Source of the DNA: CBDBND01 sp965262665 | Lineage (GTDB): Bacteria > Pseudomonadota > Alphaproteobacteria > Rhodospirillales > Rhodospirillaceae | Assembly: GCA_965262665.1 (NCBI GenBank) | Contig: CBDHFR010000003.1 | Location: 868,001 to 932,000, forward strand | Direction of reading: 5' to 3' | DNA length: 64,000 nucleotides | Shown: one piece after another, positions 52,644-61,772 of the stretch | Numbering within the stretch: the first letter of the stretch is position 1 | How the letters are laid out: every line of letters starts with the position of its first letter | Translations under genes and position numbers: made by a program | The notes under the pieces: model-generated | Database searches by the model: none | The model's input: only the letters and a program-made list of their open reading frames with translations | Told to the model about the DNA's origin: nothing

Positions 52644-53423
52644 ATGGTAAGAGCAGCAGCGGACCGGTTGGTAACCCAACTGGCCTCAAATACTGGTTCA
52701 GGCGGTACCAACTCATCAAATGGGTCCGTCAACGCTGACGAACTCAAGCAGGCGGGTTCAGAGCACTTCAAGGAAGGGCGGCTGACCATAGCAGGGAGCC
52801 TTTACAGAAGTGCCATTCAGGCGAGGCCTGATTTTGCCGAAGCGCACAATAATCTCGGCGCTGTTTTGAGAAGACGCGAAAAACCACAGAGTGCGATTGC
52901 GGCATTCCAAACCGCCTTGATGTTAAACCCACGCTCAAGTTTTACTTATGCCAACCTTGCTAACCTGCATGAGCGTTATGGTAACATTGCTCAGGCTGAA
53001 ACGTTCTATCTCAGAGCGGTTGAATTAGATCCACATCTTTACCAAGCGTTTATCGGATTAGCGCGCATTGCGTCGCTGCGAGAGAGGTGGGATGAGGCGC
53101 TCTCCGCGTTAACCAGAGCTGGCACTATTGTTCCTCAATCCCCGGAAATTCTGTACCAAGTTGGCATCGTTAATTTGTACAAGGGCAACCTTTCTGAGGC
53201 GCTGAACAATCTGCGCAATGCTGAAGTTCGAGCACCGAAGAATGCGAACGTCAAAGCGTCATTGGCCGAAGTCTATATTCGTCTTGATAGACGCGAAGAT
53301 GCAGAGGAATCGTTGTCCGCATGTTTTAATCTTGATCCGGAAAATGCGCTGGGACTTTCGGTTCGGAAAAAAATGGAAGAAACAGAAAACTCGTCGGCTC
53401 AGGCCGAACCAAACACCGATTAA
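52644..53423 (+). CDS. Tetratricopeptide repeat protein
   Basis: 259 residues from ATG 52644. At least five TPRs: AGSEHFKEGRLTIAGSLYRSAIQARPD, AHNNLGAVLRRREKPQSAIAAFQTALMLNPR, YANLANLHERYGNIAQAETFYLRAVELDPH, IGLARIASLRERWDEALSALTRAG and YQVGIVNLYKGNLSEALNNLRNAEVRAPK. No signal peptide. Probably a scaffold or a fragment of a TPR-glycosyltransferase-type protein. Convergent with sufE, overlapping by four bases. Confidence 0.78.
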   Translation: MVRAAADRLVTQLASNTGSGGTNSSNGSVNADELKQAGSEHFKEGRLTIAGSLYRSAIQARPDFAEAHNNLGAVLRRREKPQSAIAAFQTALMLNPRSSFTYANLANLHERYGNIAQAETFYLRAVELDPHLYQAFIGLARIASLRERWDEALSALTRAGTIVPQSPEILYQVGIVNLYKGNLSEALNNLRNAEVRAPKNANVKASLAEVYIRLDRREDAEESLSACFNLDPENALGLSVRKKMEETENSSAQAEPNTD

Positions 53424-53875
53424 GCCGATAGGGCTTCGGAACGGATCCGTTCAACCATAGACACCAGCCCATTCCGCCTGCTCGGACTTAAGTGTTGATC
53501 CAGCCCGAGGTGCCTGAAGGCTTCTTCCGCATTCACAGTCGCAATGTCGTCTGCCTTTCTTCCAGCAAAAAGAACGGCCAGAATATGGATAAGCCCTTTG
53601 ACGATATGAGCATCGCTATCTGCGGCGAAGCCAAATTGATCGGAATGTCCCGGTATATGTCCCGGCACCATCCATACTTGGCTCATACAGCCACGCACTC
53701 TATGGCTGTCGGTTTTGGCATCCTCCGGAAAAGGAGGCAGTTTGCGTCCCAGATCGATGATATAGCGATACCGGTCTTCCCAATCGTCAAAGAGTTGGAA
53801 ATTTTCAGCCAATTCGTCAAACGACAAAGATGGCTCGATTACCGTTATCTGTTCGCCTTCAACCGTATCCTGCAT
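53420..53875 (-). CDS. sufE: Cysteine desulfuration protein SufE
   Basis: 151 residues. LSFDELAENFQLFDDWEDRYRYIIDLGRKLPPFPEDAKTDSHRVRGCMSQVWM contains the conserved active-site Cys (RGCMSQVW) that accepts persulfide sulfur from SufS, followed by DSDAHIVKGLIHILAVLFAGR, both typical. No suf operon is nearby, which is normal for stand-alone sufE in this group. Confidence 0.93.
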   Translation of the reverse strand: MQDTVEGEQITVIEPSLSFDELAENFQLFDDWEDRYRYIIDLGRKLPPFPEDAKTDSHRVRGCMSQVWMVPGHIPGHSDQFGFAADSDAHIVKGLIHILAVLFAGRKADDIATVNAEEAFRHLGLDQHLSPSRRNGLVSMVERIRSEALSA

Positions 53876-53966
53876 TCCGGAGTTACTTTGATCATCCGTA
53901 CGGCACCCGATAGCATGTCTGGTATCACACCCGCAGCATGAAAGCTAAAGGAACGGACATTGAGAC

Positions 53967-54371
53967 TGTCAACGGCGGAGCAAAATCAGTCCAGTTGGGC
54001 GGCGTAAAACCAGTCCATTTTATGTGATGCCGAAGGCGTTGTTGCGGGTTGTCCCGGTAGTGCATAGGAGGGACCCGCGCGGCTTTGCGTAGCGTTTCGC
54101 GTGTGCGAAGCGAAGGCGTGTGGGCGGTGCCTGTGTACCCACCGGGTCAACGCCGGCCTCGGTGTTAGATACCGATCAGCTGCGGCCGGCTGTTTGTTGT
54201 TTTCTTCGGCTCTGGTTGAGCCGGTAGCTGTCGCCGTTCATTTCCAGAATATGGACATGGTGGGTCAGGCGATCGAGCAGCGCGACGGTCAGGCGCTCGG
54301 AACCGAATATTTCCGTCTATTCGTCGAACGGCAAGTTCGAGGTGATGACGATTGCGCCCCGTTCGTAACGT
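53967..54371 (-). mobile_element. istB: IS21-family end with istB C-terminal remnant carrying a TAG
   Basis: The terminus TGTCAACGGCGGAGCAAAATC at 53967 with internal repeats (AATCAGTCCAGTT, AACCAGTCCATTT) is a typical IS21-family end. Reading leftward from 54371, RGAIVITSNLPFDE, a TAG at 54319-54317, then TEIFGSERLTVALLDRLTHHVHILEMNGDSYRL to a stop at 54176 is the end of IstB. The stop lies where IstB has tryptophan (DEW), so it reflects TGG to TAG. The rest of istB and istA are missing; the fragment is cut at 54372 by an IS630 piece. Confidence 0.85.
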
Positions 54372-54650
54372 TGCCGGTGCGCGCCCACTGCCGGACGATG
54401 CCGTTCTTCTGGCCAAGGCGCATCTCGTCTTGCCACCACAGCTCGACCGGCGTTGCGGGCGGCAGGTGGGCTACCGCCGCGGCGAGCGCCCGGGGGAAGT
54501 TTCTTTAAACGTCTCCAGCATTGCCGCATCTTGGCCCGGATGGCGCACCCGGGCGCTCATGTGCGAGAAGCCGAGATCGTGCAGCAGGCGCGAGACCGAG
54601 CGCTCGTGATACTCCACCCCGAAGCGGTCCCGGATAACCTCCTTGAGGTC
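54372..54650 (-). mobile_element. 279-bp internal segment of the IS630 transposase
   Basis: This piece corresponds exactly in length and, as far as the translations in two frames show, in sequence to 30146-30424 of the complete IS630 element. It contains neither terminal repeat, so it cannot have arrived by transposition on its own. Both borders are sharp: the PAS gene on one side (ITERR joined to DLKEVIRDRFG) and istB on the other (ARTG joined to NVTNG). Recombination between copies or an assembly join are the two explanations. Confidence 0.88.
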
Positions 54651-56223
54651 CCTGCGTTCGGTGATGTCCTGCGCCACACCGACCAGCATGCGTTCGCCCA
54701 TACCCAGGCCGTCGACAACATCGATATTGAGACGGACCCAAATGACATGCCCAGCGCGATGGCGATACTTTTTCTCCAAGCTAAGATTGTTTCGGGCGCC
54801 GCTTTTCATTTCTTCGGCGTAGTCCACAACAGGATCGATTTCCCCTTCGGGACTCAGTGAAACAAAACTTCGGCCGACCATATCGTCGGGGGCATACCCC
54901 AGCATGTCTGCGTAGGCACGATTGATATAGCGGATGGTGCCATGGTAGTCGGCAATGACGATGCCAGCGCCTGAAGTTTCAAAAATGGAGCGGAAACGCG
55001 CTTCCCCTTCAACAAGGGCGGTCTGCATTTGGCGGTACTGGGATATATCCCCGTAAATGCCGTAGCTGGATAAGGCCCCCGCGGACCTCTTTGCCTGACG
55101 ATTTGGCTGCGCAAATGACGGACCGACCCGTCGGGCAACAACACCCGGAAATCATGTTCCCTTTCCGTCCAGTTCGGATCACGAATTTGAGCAATAAAGA
55201 CATCCCGGTCCTCTGGATGAACCAGGGATAAAATTAATTCTGCGGAGGGTTCTTGTTCATTGGGTTCAAGACCCAAAGACGGTATGTGTGCGGCGGCCAG
55301 GAAATGACGTCCGTCACGGCGTCGTAGTTAAAATACCCAAGCCGGACCATCGTCAGCGCAAGCGAAAACAATTCATTCTGTGCGCTGAGTTGTTTTTCCG
55401 TTTGCATGCGCACGGTGATATCCAACGTCGTACCCGCCATGCGTATAGGATGCCCATCGGGATGCCGTTCGACAATTTGACCGTTAACCAGCACCCAAAT
55501 CCATTTTCCGGTCTTATGCCTTAATCGGTATTCATGATTGTAGGCATCAAGGTCCCCGCTAAAGACGCGGCTGAGTACGTCATCGCGAGCGACCCGATCG
55601 TCAGGATGACAAAGTTCGGTCCACGTTGTGTTGACCATTTCCAGTTCGCCGCGTTCATAGCCGAGAATTGTGAAAATCTGGTCGTTGCCCTTGACCTCTT
55701 CGGTTTCGAGGTCGACTTCCCAAATTCCAAGCCGGGTCGACTGGACAGCCAGATCCAAAAATCGTCCGGTGGTTGTCAGTTCACCAGTTATGCGCTGTTC
55801 ATCGGTAATGTCGCGCAACAAACCAAAGATGCGAACGACCTGCCCCGTTTGATCCCGGTCTCTGATCGCATTGCTGCGGATGTGACGTTCGGTTCCATCT
55901 GGCAAGGTAATCCGAAACTCATAGTGCAATTCATCAATGTCAGAGTTTTCGAAAAGAGATTCGATCTGAATTCTATCCTGGGGATGAATTGAAGAGATCA
56001 CACGATCACGTGGGACTGCATCAAACTTTTCCGGATCCAATCCCCAGAGGCGATAGGTCTCCGGCGGCCACATCAACTCGTTGTTCAAAGTATCAAGGAC
56101 GAAGTATGTCTGTTTGCCCAAGGACAACGTGCGAGCAAACATTTGTGCATCGGAAAAAGGGGGGGGGTCTTCCACGATGGATACAGCCGGCGCAGAATTT
56201 TTAATGGCTTTGTTGGCACGCAT
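54651..56223 (-). pseudogene. Multi-PAS sensory protein, frameshifted and truncated
   Basis: From ATG 56223 at least four PAS/PAC units are encoded: LWGLDPEKFDAVPRDRVISSIHPQDR with PDGTERHIRS, WEVDLETEEVKGNDQIFTILGY with AGTTLDITVR, SWPPHTYRLW, and IFETSGAGIVIADYHGTIRYINRAYADMLGY. The frame breaks at the GGG complement of 55272-55274 and at the G5 complement of 55076-55080; adding one G at each restores LWGLEPNEQEPSAEL and ALSSYGIYGDISQY. The C-terminal output domain (kinase or GGDEF) is missing, replaced after ITERR by the IS630 segment in frame. Confidence 0.87.
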
Positions 56224-56337
56224 GGCTCGACCGCGATCTCGTTAAACTAGGCAGTAAAATTAACTTCCAAATAACAGAGCTCACGCACTATATAGTTTGA
56301 GTCGAAAATTATAGTCTGGGCAATACCCTGAACTATA

Positions 56338-58170
56338 TCAAAGGTTTACTGCCGTATTCTCAACACCGGACTCTGCCGAGAACTGCAAAGCGGCGAGCCG
56401 GGCATAGAGCGGGCTGGAGGCCAACAGAGCCTCATGGGGCCCGGTATCAATTAAGCGGCCCTCATCAAGGACCGCTATACGGTCCGCATTGACCACCGTG
56501 GCCAGACGGTGAGCGATGGCCATGGTGGTGCGGCCGTCCATAACCCCTTCCAAGGCCAGTTGAACCAGGCGCTCATTTTCCGCATCCAAGGCGCTGGTGG
56601 CCTCATCTAACAACAGCACAGCTGGGTCCCGCAGGATGGCGCGGGCGATGGCGATGCGCTGCTTTTGACCACCGGAAAGGCGCATCCCCTTTTCACCGAG
56701 AAAAGTGTTGAAACCGTCGGGCAGACGATCGAGAAATTCCGTGGCGACGGCCGCCTCAGCAGCGGCCCGCACTTCATCGTCCCCAGCATCGGGCCGGCCA
56801 TAGCGAATGTTTTCCCAAGCATCAGTGGCAAAGATTGCCGGATCCTGCGAGACCAGCCCGATGCGGCTGCGGGCCTCGACAGGGTCTGCCTGTTTCAGGT
56901 CTACACCATCGATCAAGATGGAGCCGCTTTGCGGATCGTAAAACCGTAGCAACAATTGAAACACCGTGCTCTTGCCCGCGCCTGATGGACCGACCAGCGC
57001 CACCGTTTCACCAGGCGTTATATCGAGGGATAGACCGTTAAGCGCTGCATCATCAGGCCGCGACGGATAGTGAAAAGTGACATCGTCAAAGCGAACGGCA
57101 CCTTGGGCGGGTTCGGGCATAGGCACGGGATTGGCGGGCGGACGAATATCGGGTTCGGTTTCAAGCAGTTCAATGAGCCGCTCAGTCGCGCCGGCGGCGC
57201 GTTGCAGATCACCGTAAACTTCCGTTAACGCTGCCGTCGCGCCGGCGACGAGTACGGCATAGAACACGAACGACGTCAGTTCCCCCGCCGTAATGCCCCC
57301 CGCTATGACATCTTGTCCACCCGCCCAGAGGATGACGCTGATGGCGCCGAAGACCAGCAAAATGACCACTGCGCCCATTATGGCCCTGGCACTGATGCGA
57401 CGGACGGCTGTCTTAAAGGCACCTTCCACTTCAACTGAAAACCGAGTTTGATCGACCGTTTCGTGGCTGTAGGCCTGAACGGTACGAATGGCGTTGAGGC
57501 TTTCTTCCGCATAAGCGCCGACATCGGCCACCCGGTCCTGACTGTCCCGCGACAGCCGCCGTACCTTTCGGCCATACCAAATGATGGGCACAACCACGGC
57601 AGGTACAACCAAAGCCACAAGACCTGTCAGTTTGGCATTGGTGTAAATGAGCAGACCCACGCCGCCGATCAGAGTGAGAACATTGCGCAAGGCAATGGAG
57701 AGAGACGACCCAATGACTGTTTGCAGAAGTGACGTATCCGCCGTCAGGCGGGAAAGAATTTCACCCGTGCGTGTCACCTCGAAAAATCCGGGACTGAGTT
57801 TGAGAACCTGGTCGTAAACCGCTGAGCGCATATCTGCGACCACACGCTCACCCACCCAGGAAATAAAATAAAAGCGGAAATAGGTGCCGATAGAGATCAC
57901 CAAAACAATGCCGATGAGCACGTACAAACCGCGGTCAAGAAATTCCGGATCGCCGGCGCTGAGACCGTTGTCGATGAGGAATTTGACCCCGAGACCGATA
58001 GACAGCGTTGCCCCGGCGGTGATCACCAACGCCGTGGCAGCCAGCAAGAGTGCGATTCCATATGGCCGCATGAATCCGAACATGCGGTAAAGGTAACGAT
58101 GATCCTTGCCCTTAGGCCGGTCCAGCATAGCCATGCGGCTGGTGCCATGGCCGCCTCTTTGGTCGCTCAT
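56338..58170 (-). CDS. ABC exporter, fused membrane and ATPase domains (MsbA/BmrA-like)
   Basis: 610 residues. Six membrane helices in the N-terminal half (MFGFMRPYGIALLLAATALVI, YVLIGIVLVISIGTYFRFYFI, LVALVVPAVVVPIIWYG, ILLVFGAISVILW), with the cytoplasmic RLTADTSLLQTVIGSSLS. ATPase: Walker A LVGPSGAGKSTVFQL, Q-loop LVSQDPAIFA, signature MRLSGGQKQRIAIARAIL, Walker B VLLLDEATSALDAENE and H-loop IAHRLATV. Acts as homodimer; lipid or drug export is usual. Members with this sequence type are often annotated as ABCB-like transporters in alphaproteobacteria. Confidence 0.92.
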   Translation of the reverse strand: MSDQRGGHGTSRMAMLDRPKGKDHRYLYRMFGFMRPYGIALLLAATALVITAGATLSIGLGVKFLIDNGLSAGDPEFLDRGLYVLIGIVLVISIGTYFRFYFISWVGERVVADMRSAVYDQVLKLSPGFFEVTRTGEILSRLTADTSLLQTVIGSSLSIALRNVLTLIGGVGLLIYTNAKLTGLVALVVPAVVVPIIWYGRKVRRLSRDSQDRVADVGAYAEESLNAIRTVQAYSHETVDQTRFSVEVEGAFKTAVRRISARAIMGAVVILLVFGAISVILWAGGQDVIAGGITAGELTSFVFYAVLVAGATAALTEVYGDLQRAAGATERLIELLETEPDIRPPANPVPMPEPAQGAVRFDDVTFHYPSRPDDAALNGLSLDITPGETVALVGPSGAGKSTVFQLLLRFYDPQSGSILIDGVDLKQADPVEARSRIGLVSQDPAIFATDAWENIRYGRPDAGDDEVRAAAEAAVATEFLDRLPDGFNTFLGEKGMRLSGGQKQRIAIARAILRDPAVLLLDEATSALDAENERLVQLALEGVMDGRTTMAIAHRLATVVNADRIAVLDEGRLIDTGPHEALLASSPLYARLAALQFSAESGVENTAVNL

Positions 58171-58191
58171 AAGGTCTGTCTCATACGGTTA

Positions 58192-58896
58192 TCACCCCTT
58201 CGGCTTTCTGTTTTGTATACGTTTTACGCGGCTGGCCAGGTCAGTCAAACCGTGATCGTTGAGGCCCTGGTCATGCAGATGATCCAGGGTGTCGAAAAGA
58301 TAGTCGGCATTGCTGCCCAAAACACCTGAAGCAGTCGCAACCGTACGCGTGGTTTTCTGAGGAGACCATGTTCCTCGGTAGGAGCTGTGCGTTCGGTTCA
58401 TCACAAAAGCGATCGCCGCGCAGTCGTTCACCTGTCCGCGCACGCGTACCCAACGGGGGGTGTAAGACCCAACAACCATTTCGCGGCGCCACAGGAGGGC
58501 CAGTTCGTCTCGTATCTTCTTTGGATTTACCTTGAGCGCCACACCATGGCAGCTGCCGCTGGTATCAAGTGCAAAGATCAAACCCGGATTATCAGGTGTC
58601 CCCCGGCCGGTGGGGGCAATCATGCAGAAACGGCGGCGGTAACCGTGAACAATGCCCGGGCGGTGGGAAACCACGTCGATGAGTGGGTTCCATGGTAGCG
58701 ACCCATAGGCAAACACCCACACATGACGCCGGTTCGGTGCTTGCGCCAACGTGGCATCCAGCGATGCATCAAGTTCGTCGTCGCTCCACACATGAATGTG
58801 CGGATTAATTTTGCGGATGGACTTGCGCACCGCATCAGCAGTAAGGCCTTCGCGGGTAAGAGGATCAATCGAGGGCGATGCTGGCGCAGGGTTCAT
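58192..58896 (-). CDS. chaC: ChaC-type gamma-glutamylcyclotransferase
   Basis: 234 residues. HVWVFAYGSLPWNPLIDVVSHRPGIVHGYRRRFCMI contains the glycine-rich YGSL substrate loop; GTPDNPGLIFALDTSGSCHGVALKV and the downstream TPRWVRVRGQ follow the family. The catalytic Glu normally in the EREM-like segment corresponds to LALLWRREMVVGSY. Intact counterpart to the broken copy at 18.4-19.0 kb. Starts 21 bp upstream of nothing on this strand; divergent from dinB. Confidence 0.9.
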   Translation of the reverse strand: MNPAPASPSIDPLTREGLTADAVRKSIRKINPHIHVWSDDELDASLDATLAQAPNRRHVWVFAYGSLPWNPLIDVVSHRPGIVHGYRRRFCMIAPTGRGTPDNPGLIFALDTSGSCHGVALKVNPKKIRDELALLWRREMVVGSYTPRWVRVRGQVNDCAAIAFVMNRTHSSYRGTWSPQKTTRTVATASGVLGSNADYLFDTLDHLHDQGLNDHGLTDLASRVKRIQNRKPKG

Positions 58897-59002
58897 GGGT
58901 GGTGTGTACCATGGTATGGATCAATGGGTGTGGTCTGTGTAACCAAACACGTCAACTCTTTACCGTTCTCGCTGTACCACTCTGTCCGGTTGGAACCAAA
59001 CC

Positions 59003-60256
59003 ATGGTCACAACACTGTGCCGAGATTGCCTTCATCTGTTTGATGAACGGGTTGTGTTTTGCGCGCGCTGTGGGTCGGATCGGTTTGTGTCTCACGGTGA
59101 GTTGGACTCCCTCACCGTCGCCCATCTTGATTGCGATGCCTTTTATGCCGCGGTGGAAAAACGAGACGATCCGTCCTTAGCAAACAAACCCGTTCTTATT
59201 GGCGGCGGCCGGCGGGGTGTGGTGTTGACCGCTTGTTACGTGGCCCGTCAATACGGGCCACGCTCTGCCATGCCCATGTTCAAGGCGCTGAAACTGTGTC
59301 CCGATGCTGTTGTGGTCAAACCCAGAATGGAGACGTACCGCACCGTCAGCCGCGAGGTCAGAAAAATCCTCGAAACGGCAACACCGCTAGTTGAACCGGT
59401 GTCTGTAGACGAAGCCTACTTGGATTTGTCTGGGACTGAACGGCTGCATCGCCGGCCGCCGGCCGCCACTTTAGCCGCCATCGCCCTCGATATTGAACGG
59501 AAGGTCGGCATCACCGTGTCCATTGGTCTCAGTTACAACAAGTTTCTCGCCAAGATGGCGTCTGATCTGGACAAGCCGAGAGGGTTTACCGCCATTGGCA
59601 GAAGCGACGTTGTCTCATTCCTGCACGATCAGCCCATTTCAGCCATTCCCGGTGTCGGGCCCGCCATGGCCAATCGGTTGAAGGTTGACGGCCTTTTCAC
59701 CATCGGTGATCTACAGGCGTTGACCCCGCAAGCCTTGGAAGGGATGTACGGCGAAACCGGTCAACATTTGGCGCGTTTAAGCCGCGGCGAGGATTTCCGC
59801 ACCATCAAGCCAGGCCGGCCGGCCAAGAGCATCTCGTCAGAACGGACTTTTGATCGCGACATTGGTGACGTGAGCACATTGCTGAAGCGGTTGTGGCCTT
59901 TGTGTGAAGAGGTGTCGGCTAGATTGAAGACCAAAAGTCTGGCGAGCGGAACGGTAACCTTAAAACTCAAGACCGCACGGTTCCGCACCCTGACCCGGAC
60001 GACAACACTTCAGACGCCCACTCAACTTGCCGAGGTTTTGTTTCGCACGGCGGATCCAATGCTTACACGAGAACATAAACGCGGACCGTTCCGGTTGATC
60101 GGTATTGGTGCGGGCACGTTATCGGACTCCGTGGTCGCCGACTTGCCAGACCTTCTCGATGATTCATTGAAACGTCTTAAAGGGATCGAACAGGCTATGG
60201 ACACGGTGCGGGCCAAGTTCGGAATATCTTCAATCCGCAAAGGCCGGGGTGAATGA
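59003..60256 (+). CDS. dinB: DNA polymerase IV with N-terminal zinc-ribbon-like element
   Basis: 417 residues. Residues 1-30 carry LCRDCLHLFD and VVFCARCGSDRFVSH, two CxxC pairs forming a probable zinc knuckle ahead of the Y-family polymerase. Catalytic motifs: VAHLDCDAFYAAVEKRDDP, ACYVARQYGPRSAMPMFKA, VEPVSVDEAYLDLSGTERLH (SVDEAYLD carries the metal ligands) and GLSYNKFLAKMASDLDKP; the little-finger domain follows RTFDRDIGD. The zinc extension is seen in many alphaproteobacterial DinB proteins. Error-prone lesion bypass. Confidence 0.93.
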   Translation: MVTTLCRDCLHLFDERVVFCARCGSDRFVSHGELDSLTVAHLDCDAFYAAVEKRDDPSLANKPVLIGGGRRGVVLTACYVARQYGPRSAMPMFKALKLCPDAVVVKPRMETYRTVSREVRKILETATPLVEPVSVDEAYLDLSGTERLHRRPPAATLAAIALDIERKVGITVSIGLSYNKFLAKMASDLDKPRGFTAIGRSDVVSFLHDQPISAIPGVGPAMANRLKVDGLFTIGDLQALTPQALEGMYGETGQHLARLSRGEDFRTIKPGRPAKSISSERTFDRDIGDVSTLLKRLWPLCEEVSARLKTKSLASGTVTLKLKTARFRTLTRTTTLQTPTQLAEVLFRTADPMLTREHKRGPFRLIGIGAGTLSDSVVADLPDLLDDSLKRLKGIEQAMDTVRAKFGISSIRKGRGE

Positions 60257-60279
60257 GTCTCGTTAGAAGATTTTAGCTC

Positions 60280-61308
60280 TCAAGGCGTCGCGCCGGACCC
60301 GGTCATACGGTAGGCCAGCGTCGTCCAATCCCAAAGATCGACCAGCCGCGCAATGTAATGGGACCGCAACGGTAACTGCGCGTCCTGATCCGATTTGAGA
60401 TTGTGCTCTAGTGTATCGATGAGTCGGTAAAGCCGCCGCTGATGCATTCCGAATGACGCTTGAATGGGGTCGGCCACCAGACCGACGAGCGCGGTTGCCG
60501 CTGCGGCGGGCACGCCCAAACCGGCAAATACACCAGCCGTGAGCAGCGGGGAGGCGGCGGGTGCAGCAGCCAACGCGTAATAAAGGCCACCCGCCCAAGG
60601 CCCGGCCCAAAAGCCGGACACTGCCGCTGTTTGGGCCAAGGATCCGGCCACCACAGTACTGAAGGACACCAGACTGGGCGTCGCTTTTTGATAGGCCATA
60701 TACCCAACAGCGGCGGACATCAGAGCTGCAGTGATATCTGTGGCGGGAGCCCGGGCACCGATGTATTCACTCAGAGCCGCGTTCAGTCGACGTTCAAATG
60801 CCCGCTTGTTAGCCTCAGCATCAATGGCCAGGAGCACAGTATCCAGATGGGCGACCATGCGCAGATCGGTAAGGATTTCGTCAAACAAACTGTCGGCCAA
60901 GATCGCCCGACCTTGCTGTTGATAAGGCAGGCACAAAAGATCGGCGTGGAGACGCCAAACCACTTCGCGGCCCACATCCGTATCGAGCATCACTTTGAAC
61001 CTGCCAAGGCGGTGACCTAACCGGCGTGCTCCAACTGCACGTGCGGCTACACCGCCCAGGCGCGCTAACCCGGTAGCGCCACCAAGCACAAGATTGGCCG
61101 GGGCACGCACCAGATCCCAGCCGAGCGCATTGCGATGCAATCCTGCAGCCCCTTTCCAGCCGTAGGTCTGCTTGACAAAGTCGGGCACCCGGTCGCGACA
61201 TTGCGCGGCGTGCCGCTCAACGGCGCCGTCTAAAATTTCACCAATGGGTGCGGACTCCTGCGTGTTGTCTTGTCCACCGGAGTTACGCGAAACCGTTACC
61301 GACACCAA
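60280..61308 (-). CDS. Membrane-associated protein, DUF6635-like
   Basis: 342 residues from TTG 61308 with AGGA upstream. DFVKQTYGWKGAAGLHRNALGWDLVRAPANLVLGGATGLARLGGVAARAVGARRLG and, near the middle, hydrophobic stretches (VSGFWAGPWAGGLYYALAAAPAASPLLTAGVFAG, VPAAAATALVGLVADPIQ) suggest a partly membrane-embedded protein. I associate it with an uncharacterised alphaproteobacterial family, probably DUF6635, but with limited certainty. No catalytic motif is visible. Convergent with dinB. Confidence 0.6.
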   Translation of the reverse strand: MVSVTVSRNSGGQDNTQESAPIGEILDGAVERHAAQCRDRVPDFVKQTYGWKGAAGLHRNALGWDLVRAPANLVLGGATGLARLGGVAARAVGARRLGHRLGRFKVMLDTDVGREVVWRLHADLLCLPYQQQGRAILADSLFDEILTDLRMVAHLDTVLLAIDAEANKRAFERRLNAALSEYIGARAPATDITAALMSAAVGYMAYQKATPSLVSFSTVVAGSLAQTAAVSGFWAGPWAGGLYYALAAAPAASPLLTAGVFAGLGVPAAAATALVGLVADPIQASFGMHQRRLYRLIDTLEHNLKSDQDAQLPLRSHYIARLVDLWDWTTLAYRMTGSGATP

Positions 61309-61403
61309 CAGATCCTTTTGCAGATCAGACCGAACGCGTTAGCTTATCGTTATCGCTTGCAGGAACGAAGACCAGAAACGGGTAAATAACAAAGGGGTCA
61401 TCT

Positions 61404-61772
61404 ATGGGTGGAGAGAACGAGACAGATACCGTCTATCACCACGACGACCAGGGCAATCCCGTTGAGCATACTGCCCATGATGACGAAGTCTTAAGTGAAT
61501 CCCGTGTCGGTGATTACTGGCGGGCTAACCTTCGCTTGTTGGGATGGTTACTCAGCATTTGGTTTATTGTCTCCTTCGGCGGTGGAATCTTGTTGGCCGA
61601 TTTTCTCGATCAATTCGAACTCTTCGGTTTCCCCCTCGGATTTTGGTTTGCGCAACAGGGTGCCATTTACGTCTTCGTCATATTGATCTTTGTCTACGTA
61701 ATCCGCATGAAAAAGATCGACCGCGAATACGGTTTGGGTGACGATGACGAGCGTCCGAGCGGTGCTTCATGA
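61404..61772 (+). CDS. DUF4212 small subunit of a sodium/solute symporter
   Basis: 122 residues. A charged N-terminus is followed by YWRANLRLLGWLLSIWFIVSFGGGILLADFLD and FGFPLGFWFAQQGAIYVFVILIFVYVIRMKKIDREYG, two membrane helices in the exact pattern of DUF4212. Its stop overlaps the ATG of the symporter (ATGA), the invariable gene pair for acetate/propionate-type uptake. Confidence 0.93.
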   Translation: MGGENETDTVYHHDDQGNPVEHTAHDDEVLSESRVGDYWRANLRLLGWLLSIWFIVSFGGGILLADFLDQFELFGFPLGFWFAQQGAIYVFVILIFVYVIRMKKIDREYGLGDDDERPSGAS

